Shown piece after piece: positions 14,401 to 21,098 of a stretch of DNA of 23,604 nucleotides. Positions within the stretch are counted from its first letter, which is position 1; each line of letters begins with the position of its first letter. The position numbers were made by a program, and so were the translations under genes. The stretch is from Bifidobacterium breve (GTDB lineage: Bacteria; Actinomycetota; Actinomycetes; S36-B12; UBA5976), in assembly GCA_945861165.1 (NCBI GenBank), contig CAMATO010000007.1, positions 1 to 23,604 on the forward strand, read 5' to 3'. The notes under the pieces are model-generated. The model was not told where the DNA came from. It made no database searches and worked only from the letters and a program-made list of their open reading frames with translations.

Positions 14401-15765
14401 TTGACCGCGATTCATGATGTAATTTCACCAATCACTGAAAAGAAAATCACCTCAGTTCCAGCACTTAGCGCTGAAGAAACAGTTGTTGCCATCACCAAAT
14501 CACAAAAAGCTTTTGAAACTTGGAAAAAAGTTTCCCCAGGAGATCGCGCCAAACTGTTAAGAAATTTTGCATTAGTTGTGGAAAAAAACGTTGAAGTGTT
14601 AGCAAAAATTGAAGTAGAAAACGCAGGTCACACAATTGGGAATGCACGCTGGGAAGCAAACAACGTTGTTAATGTTTTGAATTATTACGCAGGTGCTCCG
14701 GAAAGATTGTTTGGTAGACAAATTCCAGTTCCAGGTGGCGTTGATATAACTTTTAGAGAAGCAATCGGTGTGGTGGGAATTATTGTGCCGTGGAATTTTC
14801 CCATGCCAATTGCTGGTTGGGGATTTGCTCCCGCTTTAGCTGCTGGTTGCACAGTTGTTTTGAAACCAGCTGAAGTTACACCTTTGAGTGCAATGAAATT
14901 AGCTGAACTTGCATTAGAAGCTGGATTTCCTGAAAACGTTTTCCAAGTATTAACTGGCTCTGGTCGAATAGTGGGCGAAACAATTGTGCAAGATCCCAGA
15001 GTTAGAAAAATTGTTTTCACAGGCTCAACTGAAATTGGTACACAAATTATGGCTAAATGTGCACCTCAGGTAAAAAGAGTTACTTTGGAATTGGGTGGTA
15101 AATCTGCCAACGTAATTTTTGCTGATTCTGATTTAGAAAAAGCTGCAGCAAGTGCTCCTGGTGCAGTTTTTGATAATGCGGGCCAAGACTGTTGTGCACG
15201 TTCACGAATTCTGATTGAAAAGAAAGCTTTTGATAAATTCATGCCACTTTTGGAACAATCAGTTAAAGCTTTTAAATGTGCAGATCCAAATTTGGAAACA
15301 ACCGAAATGGGTCCACTAATTACGGCAGCTCACCGAGACAAAGTTGCTTCATATGTTGAAGAATCATTAGTTGCCTTTCGTGGCAGTGCGCCAACTGGTG
15401 CAGGTTTTTGGTTTCCGCCTACTGTGTTACAAATTACTGATAGAAAACATAAAAGCTTGGCAGAAGAAATCTTTGGCCCAGTTGTTTCAGTGGTAACTTT
15501 TGAAGACGAAGCAGATGCCATTGCTTTAGCTAATGATTCAGAATTTGGATTGAGTGGATCTATTTGGACCAATAACGGTGCGAAAGCATTAAGGGTTGCT
15601 AGAGGAATTGAAAGTGGAAATCTTTCAGTTAACTCGCATTCCTCAGTTAGATATTGGACGCCATTTGGTGGATTCAAAAAATCAGGTTTGGGACGCGAAC
15701 TAGGTCCAGATGCACTAAACGCGTTTACCGAAGAAAAGAACGTATTTATTAACACAGAAATATAA
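14401..15765 (+). CDS. NAD(P)-dependent aldehyde dehydrogenase (AldC-like)
   Basis: This 454-residue aldehyde dehydrogenase should oxidise the aldehyde intermediate of the gamma-glutamyl pathway to an acid. Motifs include N132 in VPWNFP (oxyanion), FTGSTEIG (206-213) for NAD binding, E230 in TLELGGKS, and the catalytic cysteine C264 in GQDCCARSR. The EIFGPVVSV segment is also present. The start is TTG 14401 with an excellent AAAAGGAG site (14384-14391) 9 nt upstream; no ATG lies nearby. At ~454 residues it is short for the superfamily (about 480-500) but equal to mycobacterial aldC (Rv2858c). It lies 33 nt behind glnA4 and just before the SDR, so the three form one operon. Confidence 0.92.
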   Translation: MTAIHDVISPITEKKITSVPALSAEETVVAITKSQKAFETWKKVSPGDRAKLLRNFALVVEKNVEVLAKIEVENAGHTIGNARWEANNVVNVLNYYAGAPERLFGRQIPVPGGVDITFREAIGVVGIIVPWNFPMPIAGWGFAPALAAGCTVVLKPAEVTPLSAMKLAELALEAGFPENVFQVLTGSGRIVGETIVQDPRVRKIVFTGSTEIGTQIMAKCAPQVKRVTLELGGKSANVIFADSDLEKAAASAPGAVFDNAGQDCCARSRILIEKKAFDKFMPLLEQSVKAFKCADPNLETTEMGPLITAAHRDKVASYVEESLVAFRGSAPTGAGFWFPPTVLQITDRKHKSLAEEIFGPVVSVVTFEDEADAIALANDSEFGLSGSIWTNNGAKALRVARGIESGNLSVNSHSSVRYWTPFGGFKKSGLGRELGPDALNAFTEEKNVFINTEI

Positions 15766-15776
15766 GGAGAAATATT

Positions 15777-16541
15777 TTGAAAAGATTAGAAGGCAGAGTT
15801 GCCACTATTACCGGTGGGGGATCTGGTTTAGGAAAAGCAACCGCTATTCGTTTTGCATCCGAAGGTGCTCAGGTTGTTATTGCTGACATGGATGAAAAAA
15901 GTGGTCAAGCCGTGGCAAGTGAAGTTAATGGAACTTTCATTAAATGTAACGTGGCTGATAAAGCAAGTGTGGACAACCTGTTTGCCGAAACTTTCAAAAA
16001 GTTTGGCAAAATAGATATCGCATTTAATAACGCAGGTATTTCACCTCCTGATGATGACTCAATTTTGACTACCGAAATCGAAGCTTGGGACAAAGTTCAA
16101 TTAGTTAATTTAACTTCTGTTTATCTCTGCTGCAAAGCCGTTTTGCCCTACATGCTAAAAGCTAAAAAAGGTTCCATAATTAATACTGCTTCCTTTGTGG
16201 CAACTCTTGCTGCTGCTACTTCACAAATTGCTTACACCGCTTCAAAAGGTGGCGTACTAGCAATGACACGTGAACTTGGTGTGCAATTTGCTCGCGAAGG
16301 AGTTCGAGTTAATGCTTTATCTCCAGGACCAGTAAACACTCCACTTTTGCAAGAACTATTTGCTAAAGATAAAGAAAGAGCACAAAGACGTCTAGTTCAT
16401 ATTCCGATGGGACGTTTTGGTGAAGCACACGAAATTGCTGCAGCTGTGGCATTTCTGGCCAGTGATGATTCTTCATTTATCACTGCTTCAAATTTCCTTG
16501 TTGATGGTGGAATTACCGGAGCCTACGTAACCCCACTGTAA
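15777..16541 (+). CDS. Short-chain dehydrogenase/reductase
   Basis: This 254-residue classical SDR has the cofactor motif TGGGSGLG (12-19) and the NNAG strand. The catalytic Ser comes from NTASF and Tyr/Lys from AYTASKGG. The D-x-D after strand 2 (IADMDE) indicates NAD(H) preference. In this cluster it most likely oxidises the alcohol of a gamma-glutamylated amino alcohol to the aldehyde used by the preceding gene. Homologues are often labelled 3-oxoacyl-ACP reductase, which the context does not support. The start is TTG 15777, with AAGGAG (15764-15769) overlapping the aldehyde dehydrogenase stop. The mycobacterial counterpart by position is Rv2857c. A hairpin lies 21 nt after the stop. Confidence 0.9.
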   Translation: MKRLEGRVATITGGGSGLGKATAIRFASEGAQVVIADMDEKSGQAVASEVNGTFIKCNVADKASVDNLFAETFKKFGKIDIAFNNAGISPPDDDSILTTEIEAWDKVQLVNLTSVYLCCKAVLPYMLKAKKGSIINTASFVATLAAATSQIAYTASKGGVLAMTRELGVQFAREGVRVNALSPGPVNTPLLQELFAKDKERAQRRLVHIPMGRFGEAHEIAAAVAFLASDDSSFITASNFLVDGGITGAYVTPL

Positions 16542-16562
16542 ACAGATTTTAAAACAGCAAAA

Positions 16563-16593
16563 AAGTGCTTATCGATTATTTCGGTAAGCACTT
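16563..16593. terminator. Bidirectional hairpin between SDR and the gamma-glutamyl hydrolase
   Basis: A perfect 9-bp stem, AAGTGCTTA (16563-16571) with TAAGCACTT (16585-16593), encloses a 13-nt loop. Read on the minus strand the stem is followed by a run of six T, a good intrinsic terminator for the hydrolase gene. On the plus strand it is followed only by GCTGCTTTT, so it is weaker for the SDR operon. The hydrolase stop codon (16569-16571) lies inside the stem. Confidence 0.75.
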
Positions 16594-17270
16594 GCTGCTT
16601 TTATAAGAGCTGCAAATAGTCTTTTATCTTCACTCATTTCCGGATGCCATTGCACACCTAAATGAAAATCTTTTGTGGGATCTTCTAAAACTTCAATAGT
16701 TTCATCTTCAGCCCAACCAGTTATTATTAAAGACCCAGGTTTATCAACTGCTTGGTGATGAGAAGAATTAACAACCATTGCTAAACCTAAAATTGATGAA
16801 ACAAGTGAATCAGGTTTGAAACTTGCTTGATGTTGAGAAAACTTTGCAGGAGCTGGTCTGTGATCAAGTTTTGTGACATCAGGTAAATGTTGAATTAAAG
16901 TCCCACCTGCAGCAACTGCCATGATTTGGATTCCTCGACAGATTCCTAAAATCGGTAACCCAATTTCTGTGGCATGCTTATAAAGACTTACTTCACCAGC
17001 GTCACGGTTTTCTCGAGGTTTATCTGCTGTTTCATGGGGATTTTGTTTATATAAACGTGCATCAATATCTGCACCACCAGCAATGATTAATCCATCCAAA
17101 TTATTTACCACGTGGCCACCATTTTGATCAGGAGGAAGAATCACAGCTCGTCCACCCGCATTGGTCACAGAACTTACGTATTCAAAAGGTAAAACTGCAG
17201 CAGTGATATCCCAAGCACCCCATTTGGCGGGTTCGACGTAGCAAGAAATTCCGATCACAGGAGAGTTCAT
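16569..17270 (-). CDS. Class I glutamine amidotransferase-type gamma-glutamyl hydrolase (PuuD/peptidase C26-like)
   Basis: This 233-residue enzyme has the class I amidotransferase triad: C111 in GICRGIQ, and H209 and E211 in QWHPE. The N-terminal GISCYVEPAKWGAW and the oxyanion segment IIAGGADI match the PuuD/gamma-glutamyl-GABA hydrolase family. It should cleave the gamma-glutamyl amide made and oxidised by the neighbouring genes, releasing glutamate. In M. tuberculosis the equivalent Rv2859c is inside the operon and about 308 residues long. Here it is shorter and on the opposite strand. The start is ATG 17268-17270, with no clear Shine-Dalgarno sequence. It ends inside a terminator stem shared with the SDR gene. 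Confidence 0.88.
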   Translation of the reverse strand: MNSPVIGISCYVEPAKWGAWDITAAVLPFEYVSSVTNAGGRAVILPPDQNGGHVVNNLDGLIIAGGADIDARLYKQNPHETADKPRENRDAGEVSLYKHATEIGLPILGICRGIQIMAVAAGGTLIQHLPDVTKLDHRPAPAKFSQHQASFKPDSLVSSILGLAMVVNSSHHQAVDKPGSLIITGWAEDETIEVLEDPTKDFHLGVQWHPEMSEDKRLFAALIKAASAYRNNR

Positions 17271-17410
17271 AGATAAGAGTCTGGCAGGTAGTTAACCAAG
17301 GGGGAGTTATTGGGGAAAAAGGCTATATATATGACCCAAGTGGTGAGCGTGAATTGTGAGGCTCATAGACTCGTGATTCGGTTATTCAAAAAGCTGACGT
17401 TAAGAGAGGT
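17271..17410 (+). promoter_or_regulatory. infA upstream region, start of the ribosomal gene block
   Basis: This 140-nt gap is divergent between the gamma-glutamyl hydrolase and infA and should hold the promoter of the ribosomal block. A TATATAT run (17324-17330) could be a -10 region with a ~75-nt leader, but no matching -35 box is seen. TGAGC and GCTCA flank a short segment near 17343-17363. AGAGAGG (17403-17409) is the infA ribosome site, very close to the ATG at 17411. Confidence 0.3.
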
Positions 17411-17629
17411 ATGGCAAAAGAAGGCGCCATTGAGCTTGAAGGCACCATTGCTGAAACTCTTCCCAATGCAATGTTTCGGGTTGAGCTAGATAATGGCCAC
17501 AAAGTTCTCGCACACATCAGCGGCAAAATGAGAATGCATTACATCAGAATTTTGCCTGACGATCGCGTAATCGTGGAGTTATCTCCCTACGATTTAACCC
17601 GCGGTCGGATTGTTTACCGCTACAAATAA
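17411..17629 (+). CDS. infA: Translation initiation factor IF-1
   Basis: This 72-residue single OB-fold protein binds the 30S A site during initiation. It has the standard IF-1 length and sequence, including GTIAETLPNAMFRVELDNGH, HISGKMRMHYIRILPDDRV and the end RGRIVYRYK. The start is ATG 17411 behind AGAGAGG. It opens the block infA-rpmJ-rpsM-rpsK-rpsD-rpoA-rplQ. The genes usually found just upstream in actinobacteria (secY, adk, map) are not present in the preceding DNA, so the usual spc-to-alpha continuity is broken here. Confidence 0.97.
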   Translation: MAKEGAIELEGTIAETLPNAMFRVELDNGHKVLAHISGKMRMHYIRILPDDRVIVELSPYDLTRGRIVYRYK

Positions 17630-17653
17630 ACCGCTTACGAAAAAAAGGAATGT

Positions 17654-17767
17654 ATGAAAGTACAGCCAAGTGTTAAGAAGATTTGCGATAAGTGCAAAGT
17701 CATTCGCAGACACAAACGCGTAATGGTTATTTGTGAAAATCCTAGACATAAACAACGTCAAGGATAA
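17654..17767 (+). CDS. rpmJ: 50S ribosomal protein L36 (zinc-binding type)
   Basis: This 37-residue protein reads from ATG 17654 to TAA 17765-17767. It carries the zinc ribbon of L36: C11, C14, C27 and H32 (ICDKCKVIRRHKR, then ICENPRHKQRQG). It binds 23S rRNA in the large subunit. This is the zinc-containing C+ form; cysteine-free paralogues are used by some bacteria under zinc starvation. AAAAGGA lies 4 nt before the start. It is 24 nt after infA and is followed by a 178-nt leader before rpsM. Confidence 0.95.
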   Translation: MKVQPSVKKICDKCKVIRRHKRVMVICENPRHKQRQG

Positions 17768-17848
17768 ATCACAAAATAATTTGTAGTAACCAATTACGGT
17801 TATCCGTCACCTCAAATTAAATCTTGCCGATTTAAATAGAGAACGACA

Positions 17849-17945
17849 CCTTTGGTCATCAGAAGCCAAAGACTTACCCAGGGCGGGTAAGACCGATAAC
17901 ACGTAACAAGACTTCTGACTTAATAGAAAAGGGAAACCGCCCAAT
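17849..17945 (+). promoter_or_regulatory. Structured leader before rpsM (candidate r-protein autoregulatory RNA)
   Basis: The 178-nt gap 17768-17945 is the longest in the window, and its 3' half is highly structured. Hairpin A is CTTTGG/CCAAAG (17850-17855 with 17866-17871). Hairpin B is CTTACCC/GGGTAAG (17873-17879 with 17885-17891). The loop of A contains TCAGAAG (17859-17865), complementary to CTTCTGA (17912-17918). The loop and 3' arm of B contain GGGCGG (17881-17886), complementary to CCGCCC (17937-17942), just before the rpsM ATG. These are potential pseudoknots or alternative pairings. In E. coli, S4 binds a pseudoknot leader at the same place to control this operon. No T-run follows, so it is not a simple terminator. 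Confidence 0.5.
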
Positions 17946-18323
17946 ATGGCACGTTTAGCTGGAGTTGATCTTCCTCGCGATAAGCGCGTTGAAGTTGCTC
18001 TTACTTACATTTATGGAATTGGCAAAACCCGTTCCACTCAAATGCTGACCGCAGCAGGAGTTAATCCAAATACACGAGTAAAAGATTTAGATGAACCATC
18101 ACTAAATAAACTTCGTGAATACATTGACCAAAACTTTAAAATCGAAGGTGATCTGCGTCGAGAAGTTTCGTCAGACATCAGAAGAAAAGTAGAAATTGGT
18201 TCATACCAAGGTGTTCGTCATCGTCGTGGACTTCCAGTTCGTGGACAAAGAACACACACCAACGCAAGAACACGTAAAGGTCCGCGCAAAACCGTTGCCG
18301 GCAAAAAGATTGCAGTGAAGTAG
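17946..18323 (+). CDS. rpsM: 30S ribosomal protein S13
   Basis: This 125-residue small-subunit head protein contacts 16S rRNA and the P-site tRNA. The sequence begins ARLAGVDLPRDKRVEVALTY, includes IYGIGKTRSTQML (helix-two-turn-helix), and ends in the basic RGQRTHTNARTRKGPRK tail. The ATG at 17946 has AAAAGGG (17927-17933) 12 nt upstream, an unusually long spacing. A GGG/CCC mini-hairpin between them could shorten it. It is the first gene of the alpha-operon part (rpsM-rpsK-rpsD-rpoA-rplQ). Confidence 0.97.
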   Translation: MARLAGVDLPRDKRVEVALTYIYGIGKTRSTQMLTAAGVNPNTRVKDLDEPSLNKLREYIDQNFKIEGDLRREVSSDIRRKVEIGSYQGVRHRRGLPVRGQRTHTNARTRKGPRKTVAGKKIAVK

Positions 18324-18335
18324 AGGATTTGAATA

Positions 18336-18755
18336 ATGGCTGAAAAAGATAAAGACAAGAAAGCTAAACCTTCAGGTCCTAAGAAGGTTCGTAAAAAAGT
18401 TAAGAAGAATGTTGCCCATGGTCAAGCACATATCAAATCAACATTCAACAACACAATTGTTTCCATCACTGATTTAACTGGTGCAGTTATTTCTTCATCT
18501 TCAAGTGGTCAAGTTGGATTTAAGGGTTCACGTAAATCAACACCATTTGCTGCTCAATTAGCTGCAGAAGATGCAGCCAAGAAAGCAATGGAACACGGAC
18601 TTAAAAAAGTTGACGTGTTTGTTAAAGGCCCAGGATCAGGTCGCGAAACTGCAATCAGATCTTTACAAGCCTCTGGTCTTGAAGTTGGTCAAATTCAAGA
18701 TGTCACCTCAGTTCCTTTCAACGGTGTGCGTTCCCGCAAACGCCGTCGCGTCTAA
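18336..18755 (+). CDS. rpsK: 30S ribosomal protein S11
   Basis: This 139-residue small-subunit platform protein lies near the mRNA exit channel. The conserved core runs from AHIKSTFNNTIVSITDLTG through GFKGSRKSTPFAAQLAAE to GPGSGRETAIRSLQASG and ends NGVRSRKRRRV. The first ~20 residues are a lysine-rich extension (KDKDKKAKPSGPKKVRKK) typical of actinobacteria. AGAGGA overlaps the rpsM stop and lies 8 nt upstream of the ATG. Confidence 0.97.
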   Translation: MAEKDKDKKAKPSGPKKVRKKVKKNVAHGQAHIKSTFNNTIVSITDLTGAVISSSSSGQVGFKGSRKSTPFAAQLAAEDAAKKAMEHGLKKVDVFVKGPGSGRETAIRSLQASGLEVGQIQDVTSVPFNGVRSRKRRRV

Positions 18756-18789
18756 TTAACTTTTAACAAACAAGGAGAAAAGAAAACTT

Positions 18790-19416
18790 ATGGCACGTTA
18801 TACAGGGGCAGATTGCAAGAGATGCCGTCGAGAAAAAGTAAAACTCTACTTAAAAGGTTCCAAGTGTGATTCACCAAAGTGTCCAATGGAATCACGTCCA
18901 TTTCCACCAGGGCAACACGGTAGAAATCGCGGTAAAGAATCTGAATACTCATTACAGAAACGTGAAAAGCAAAAAGCTGCACGAATCTATGGAATTTTAG
19001 AAAGACAGTTCCGTAACTATTACGAAGAAGCATCAAGAAGAACAGGTAAAACTGGTGAAAACCTTCTTGAAATGTTGGAACGTCGTTTAGACAACGTCGT
19101 TTATCGCGCAGGTTTTGCTAAGAGTCGTGACATGGCCAGACAAGTTGTTCGCCACGGTCACATCTTGGTTAATGGTAGGAAATTAAATATTCCTTCTTAC
19201 CAAGTTTCACCAACAGACATCATCGAAGTTCGTCCCGAATCACGCGAGTTAACACCATTCGTTGTGGCACGTGCCGAATCAGGTGAAAAGCCAATTCCAG
19301 CATGGTTAGACGTGGCACCACACACCATGCGCATTTTGGTAACCGCAACACCGTTGCGATCACAAATCGACACAGCTGTGCAAGAACAGTTGATCGTTGA
19401 GTTGTACTCCAAGTAA
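18790..19416 (+). CDS. rpsD: 30S ribosomal protein S4 (zinc-ribbon form)
   Basis: This 208-residue assembly-initiating protein binds 16S rRNA. It carries an N-terminal zinc ribbon, C9, C12, C26 and C31 (C-x2-C-x13-C-x4-C), then FPPGQHGRNRGKESEY. The S4 RNA-binding domain is at about 95-160 (LDNVVYRAGFAKSRDMARQ, HGHILVNGRKLNIPSY). The M. tuberculosis S4 I recall lacks these cysteines; the form here reads more like Thermus S4. AAGGAG lies 12 nt before ATG 18790. S4 is the usual feedback regulator of this operon in E. coli, which makes the leader upstream of rpsM worth noting. Confidence 0.97.
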   Translation: MARYTGADCKRCRREKVKLYLKGSKCDSPKCPMESRPFPPGQHGRNRGKESEYSLQKREKQKAARIYGILERQFRNYYEEASRRTGKTGENLLEMLERRLDNVVYRAGFAKSRDMARQVVRHGHILVNGRKLNIPSYQVSPTDIIEVRPESRELTPFVVARAESGEKPIPAWLDVAPHTMRILVTATPLRSQIDTAVQEQLIVELYSK

Positions 19417-19471
19417 TAAAGCACTTCCCCAACTAAGTCATCAAATATAGGTTGACTGAGAGGCAGTAAAA

Positions 19472-20488
19472 ATGTTAATCGCACAACGCCCGATCTTGGT
19501 TGAAGAACCAATTTCAGATACCAACGCTAGATATATTCTCGAGCCATTAGAACCAGGTTTTGGTTACACACTCGGAAATTCACTTCGTCGCACCCTTTTG
19601 TCATCAATTCCCGGTGCAGCTGTAACAAGCATTCGCATCGAAGGTGCGCTACACGAATTCACCACCCTTGATGGTGTGGCAGAAGACGTAACAGAAATTG
19701 TTTTAAACGTTAAAGAATTAGTTGTGTCATCAGATAACGATGAACCATCAGTTATGTACTTAAGAAAATCTGGCCCCGGTGAAGTTACCGCAGCCGATAT
19801 CACAGCCCCTGCAGGTGTGGAAGTACACAATCCAAAACTTCACATTGCCACTCTTAACGGAAAAGGCAAGATTGAAATGGAATTAGTTGTAGAACGCGGT
19901 CGTGGCTATGTCACAGCTGTGCAAAACAAAGCAACTGGTGCAGAAATTGGTCGCATCCCAGTTGATTCTATTTATTCACCTGTTGTAAAAGTTACTTACA
20001 AAGTTGAAGCAACACGTGTTGAACAAAGAACAGACTTTGATCGTTTGATCATCGATGTGGAAACCAAACCATCAATGAGACCAGCAGATGCCGTGGCATC
20101 AGCAGGTAGAACATTGGTTGAACTATTTGGTTTGGCACACGAACTAAACGTGAACGCAGAAGGTATTGAAATTGGGCCATCCCCAATCGATGCTTATGCC
20201 TTAGAACAATTAAATATGCCAATCGAACAACTTGACTTAACTGTTCGTTCATACAACTGTCTCAAGCGCGAAGGCGTGCACACAGTTGGTGAATTGATTA
20301 CCAGAAGTGAAGCAGATTTGATGGATGTTCGTAACTTCGGTCAAAAATCTATTGATGAAGTTCACGCCAAGTTAGTAATGCTTGGTTTGAAACTCAAAGA
20401 TTCACCAGCAGGTTATGACAGAACAAAAGCTGCCGGCTACATCGACGAATCAGATGATGATGTCGTTGCTGAAGACGAAAAGTTTTAA
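19472..20488 (+). CDS. rpoA: RNA polymerase subunit alpha
   Basis: This 338-residue subunit nucleates core polymerase assembly. The N-terminal dimerisation domain (about 1-230) includes GYTLGNSLRRTLLSSIPGAA (31-50). A linker is followed by the C-terminal DNA/activator-binding domain (about 250-315), with VRSYNCLKREG and NFGQKSIDEV, which should contact UP elements and regulators. A short acidic tail ends the protein. GAGAGG (19458-19463) lies 8 nt before ATG 19472. It sits between rpsD (55-nt gap) and rplQ (37-nt gap). Confidence 0.98.
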   Translation: MLIAQRPILVEEPISDTNARYILEPLEPGFGYTLGNSLRRTLLSSIPGAAVTSIRIEGALHEFTTLDGVAEDVTEIVLNVKELVVSSDNDEPSVMYLRKSGPGEVTAADITAPAGVEVHNPKLHIATLNGKGKIEMELVVERGRGYVTAVQNKATGAEIGRIPVDSIYSPVVKVTYKVEATRVEQRTDFDRLIIDVETKPSMRPADAVASAGRTLVELFGLAHELNVNAEGIEIGPSPIDAYALEQLNMPIEQLDLTVRSYNCLKREGVHTVGELITRSEADLMDVRNFGQKSIDEVHAKLVMLGLKLKDSPAGYDRTKAAGYIDESDDDVVAEDEKF

Positions 20489-20525
20489 GAACCCACCGAG
20501 TCATAAGAACAAGTAGGAGATAAAA

Positions 20526-21041
20526 ATGGCATCACCAACCCAAGGTACTCGTCTTGGTGGTTCTGCAGCCCATCAAAAATTGATTCTGGCTAATTTAGCA
20601 ACTTCACTTTTCGAAAACGGCAAAATTACCACCACTGAAGCCAAAGCAAGAAAGTTGCGACCTTTCGCCGAAAAATTAATTACTTTTGCAAAAAAAGGCG
20701 ATCTTTCTTCACGCAGACGTGTACTAGGAATTATTAGAAACAAATCTGTGGTGCATTCATTGTTCACCGAAATTGGACCAAGCTTTGCTAAAAGAGACGG
20801 TGGCTACACCCGTATCACCAAACTTGGTACTCGAAAAGGCGACAATGCATCAATGGCAGTAATTGAATTAGTTGAAGCATTAGCACAAAAAGTTGTGGCT
20901 GAAGCAGAAGGTGCAACCAAAAGAGCTGTGAAAGAAGAAGCAGCCGCTCCTGCTAAAAAAGCAGCACCTGCCAAAAAGGCAGCACCTGCTAAAAAAGTTG
21001 CTAAGAAAACTGCAGCGAAAAAAACAACTAAGGGCGCTTAA
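20526..21041 (+). CDS. rplQ: 50S ribosomal protein L17 with Ala/Lys-rich tail
   Basis: This is a 171-residue large-subunit protein. The L17 core occupies about 1-122 and begins with TRLGGSAAHQKLILANLATS. It includes GKITTTEAKARKLRPFAEKL and ends near SMAVIELVE. A ~45-residue low-complexity tail follows, with three AAPAKK units and further KKTAAKKTTKGA, typical of actinobacterial L17 and likely disordered, binding RNA. AGGAGA (20515-20520) lies 5 nt before ATG 20526. Its TAA stop is in the same reading frame as truA, with no other stop between them. Confidence 0.96.
   Translation: MASPTQGTRLGGSAAHQKLILANLATSLFENGKITTTEAKARKLRPFAEKLITFAKKGDLSSRRRVLGIIRNKSVVHSLFTEIGPSFAKRDGGYTRITKLGTRKGDNASMAVIELVEALAQKVVAEAEGATKRAVKEEAAAPAKKAAPAKKAAPAKKVAKKTAAKKTTKGA
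20943..20996 (+). repeat. Three 18-nt tandem units coding AAPAKK in rplQ
   Basis: Three consecutive 18-nt units encode Ala-Ala-Pro-Ala-Lys-Lys. The copies differ at several third codon positions and once at the CCT/GCT border, so they are old rather than a recent slippage product. They lie in the flexible L17 tail, where changes in copy number would be tolerated. Confidence 0.85.
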
Positions 21042-21062
21042 ATAGTTACTAAAAGTAAACTT

Positions 21063-21095
21063 AACGAGCCCGCTTCTAAAAGAGGTGGGCTCGTT
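21063..21095 (+). promoter_or_regulatory. 15-bp hairpin over the truA 5' end
   Basis: The arms AACGAGCCCGCTTCT (21063-21077) and AGAGGTGGGCTCGTT (21081-21095) pair along 15 positions (13 Watson-Crick, 2 G-T) around an AAA loop. The outer nine pairs are perfect. No T-run follows (CGCATTCG), so this is not a standard intrinsic terminator. The only Shine-Dalgarno-like sequence for truA, AGAGGTGGG, is inside the 3' arm. The hairpin could be an rplQ terminator of the U-less kind, a processing site, or a structure limiting truA translation. Confidence 0.65.
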
Positions 21096-21098
21096 CGC

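Noticed and set aside
15330..15755. Minus-strand open frame of 141 codons
   Set aside because: It is antisense to the C-terminal half of the aldehyde dehydrogenase, whose conserved motifs account for the sequence.
17873..17891. Hairpin CTTACCC/GGGTAAG as a terminator after rpmJ
   Set aside because: No T-run follows on either strand, and its loop pairs with the rpsM start region, so a leader structure is more likely.
20943..21035. A/K codon repeats as a CRISPR-like or mobile repeat
   Set aside because: They are in-frame low-complexity coding sequence of the L17 tail, as in many actinobacteria.
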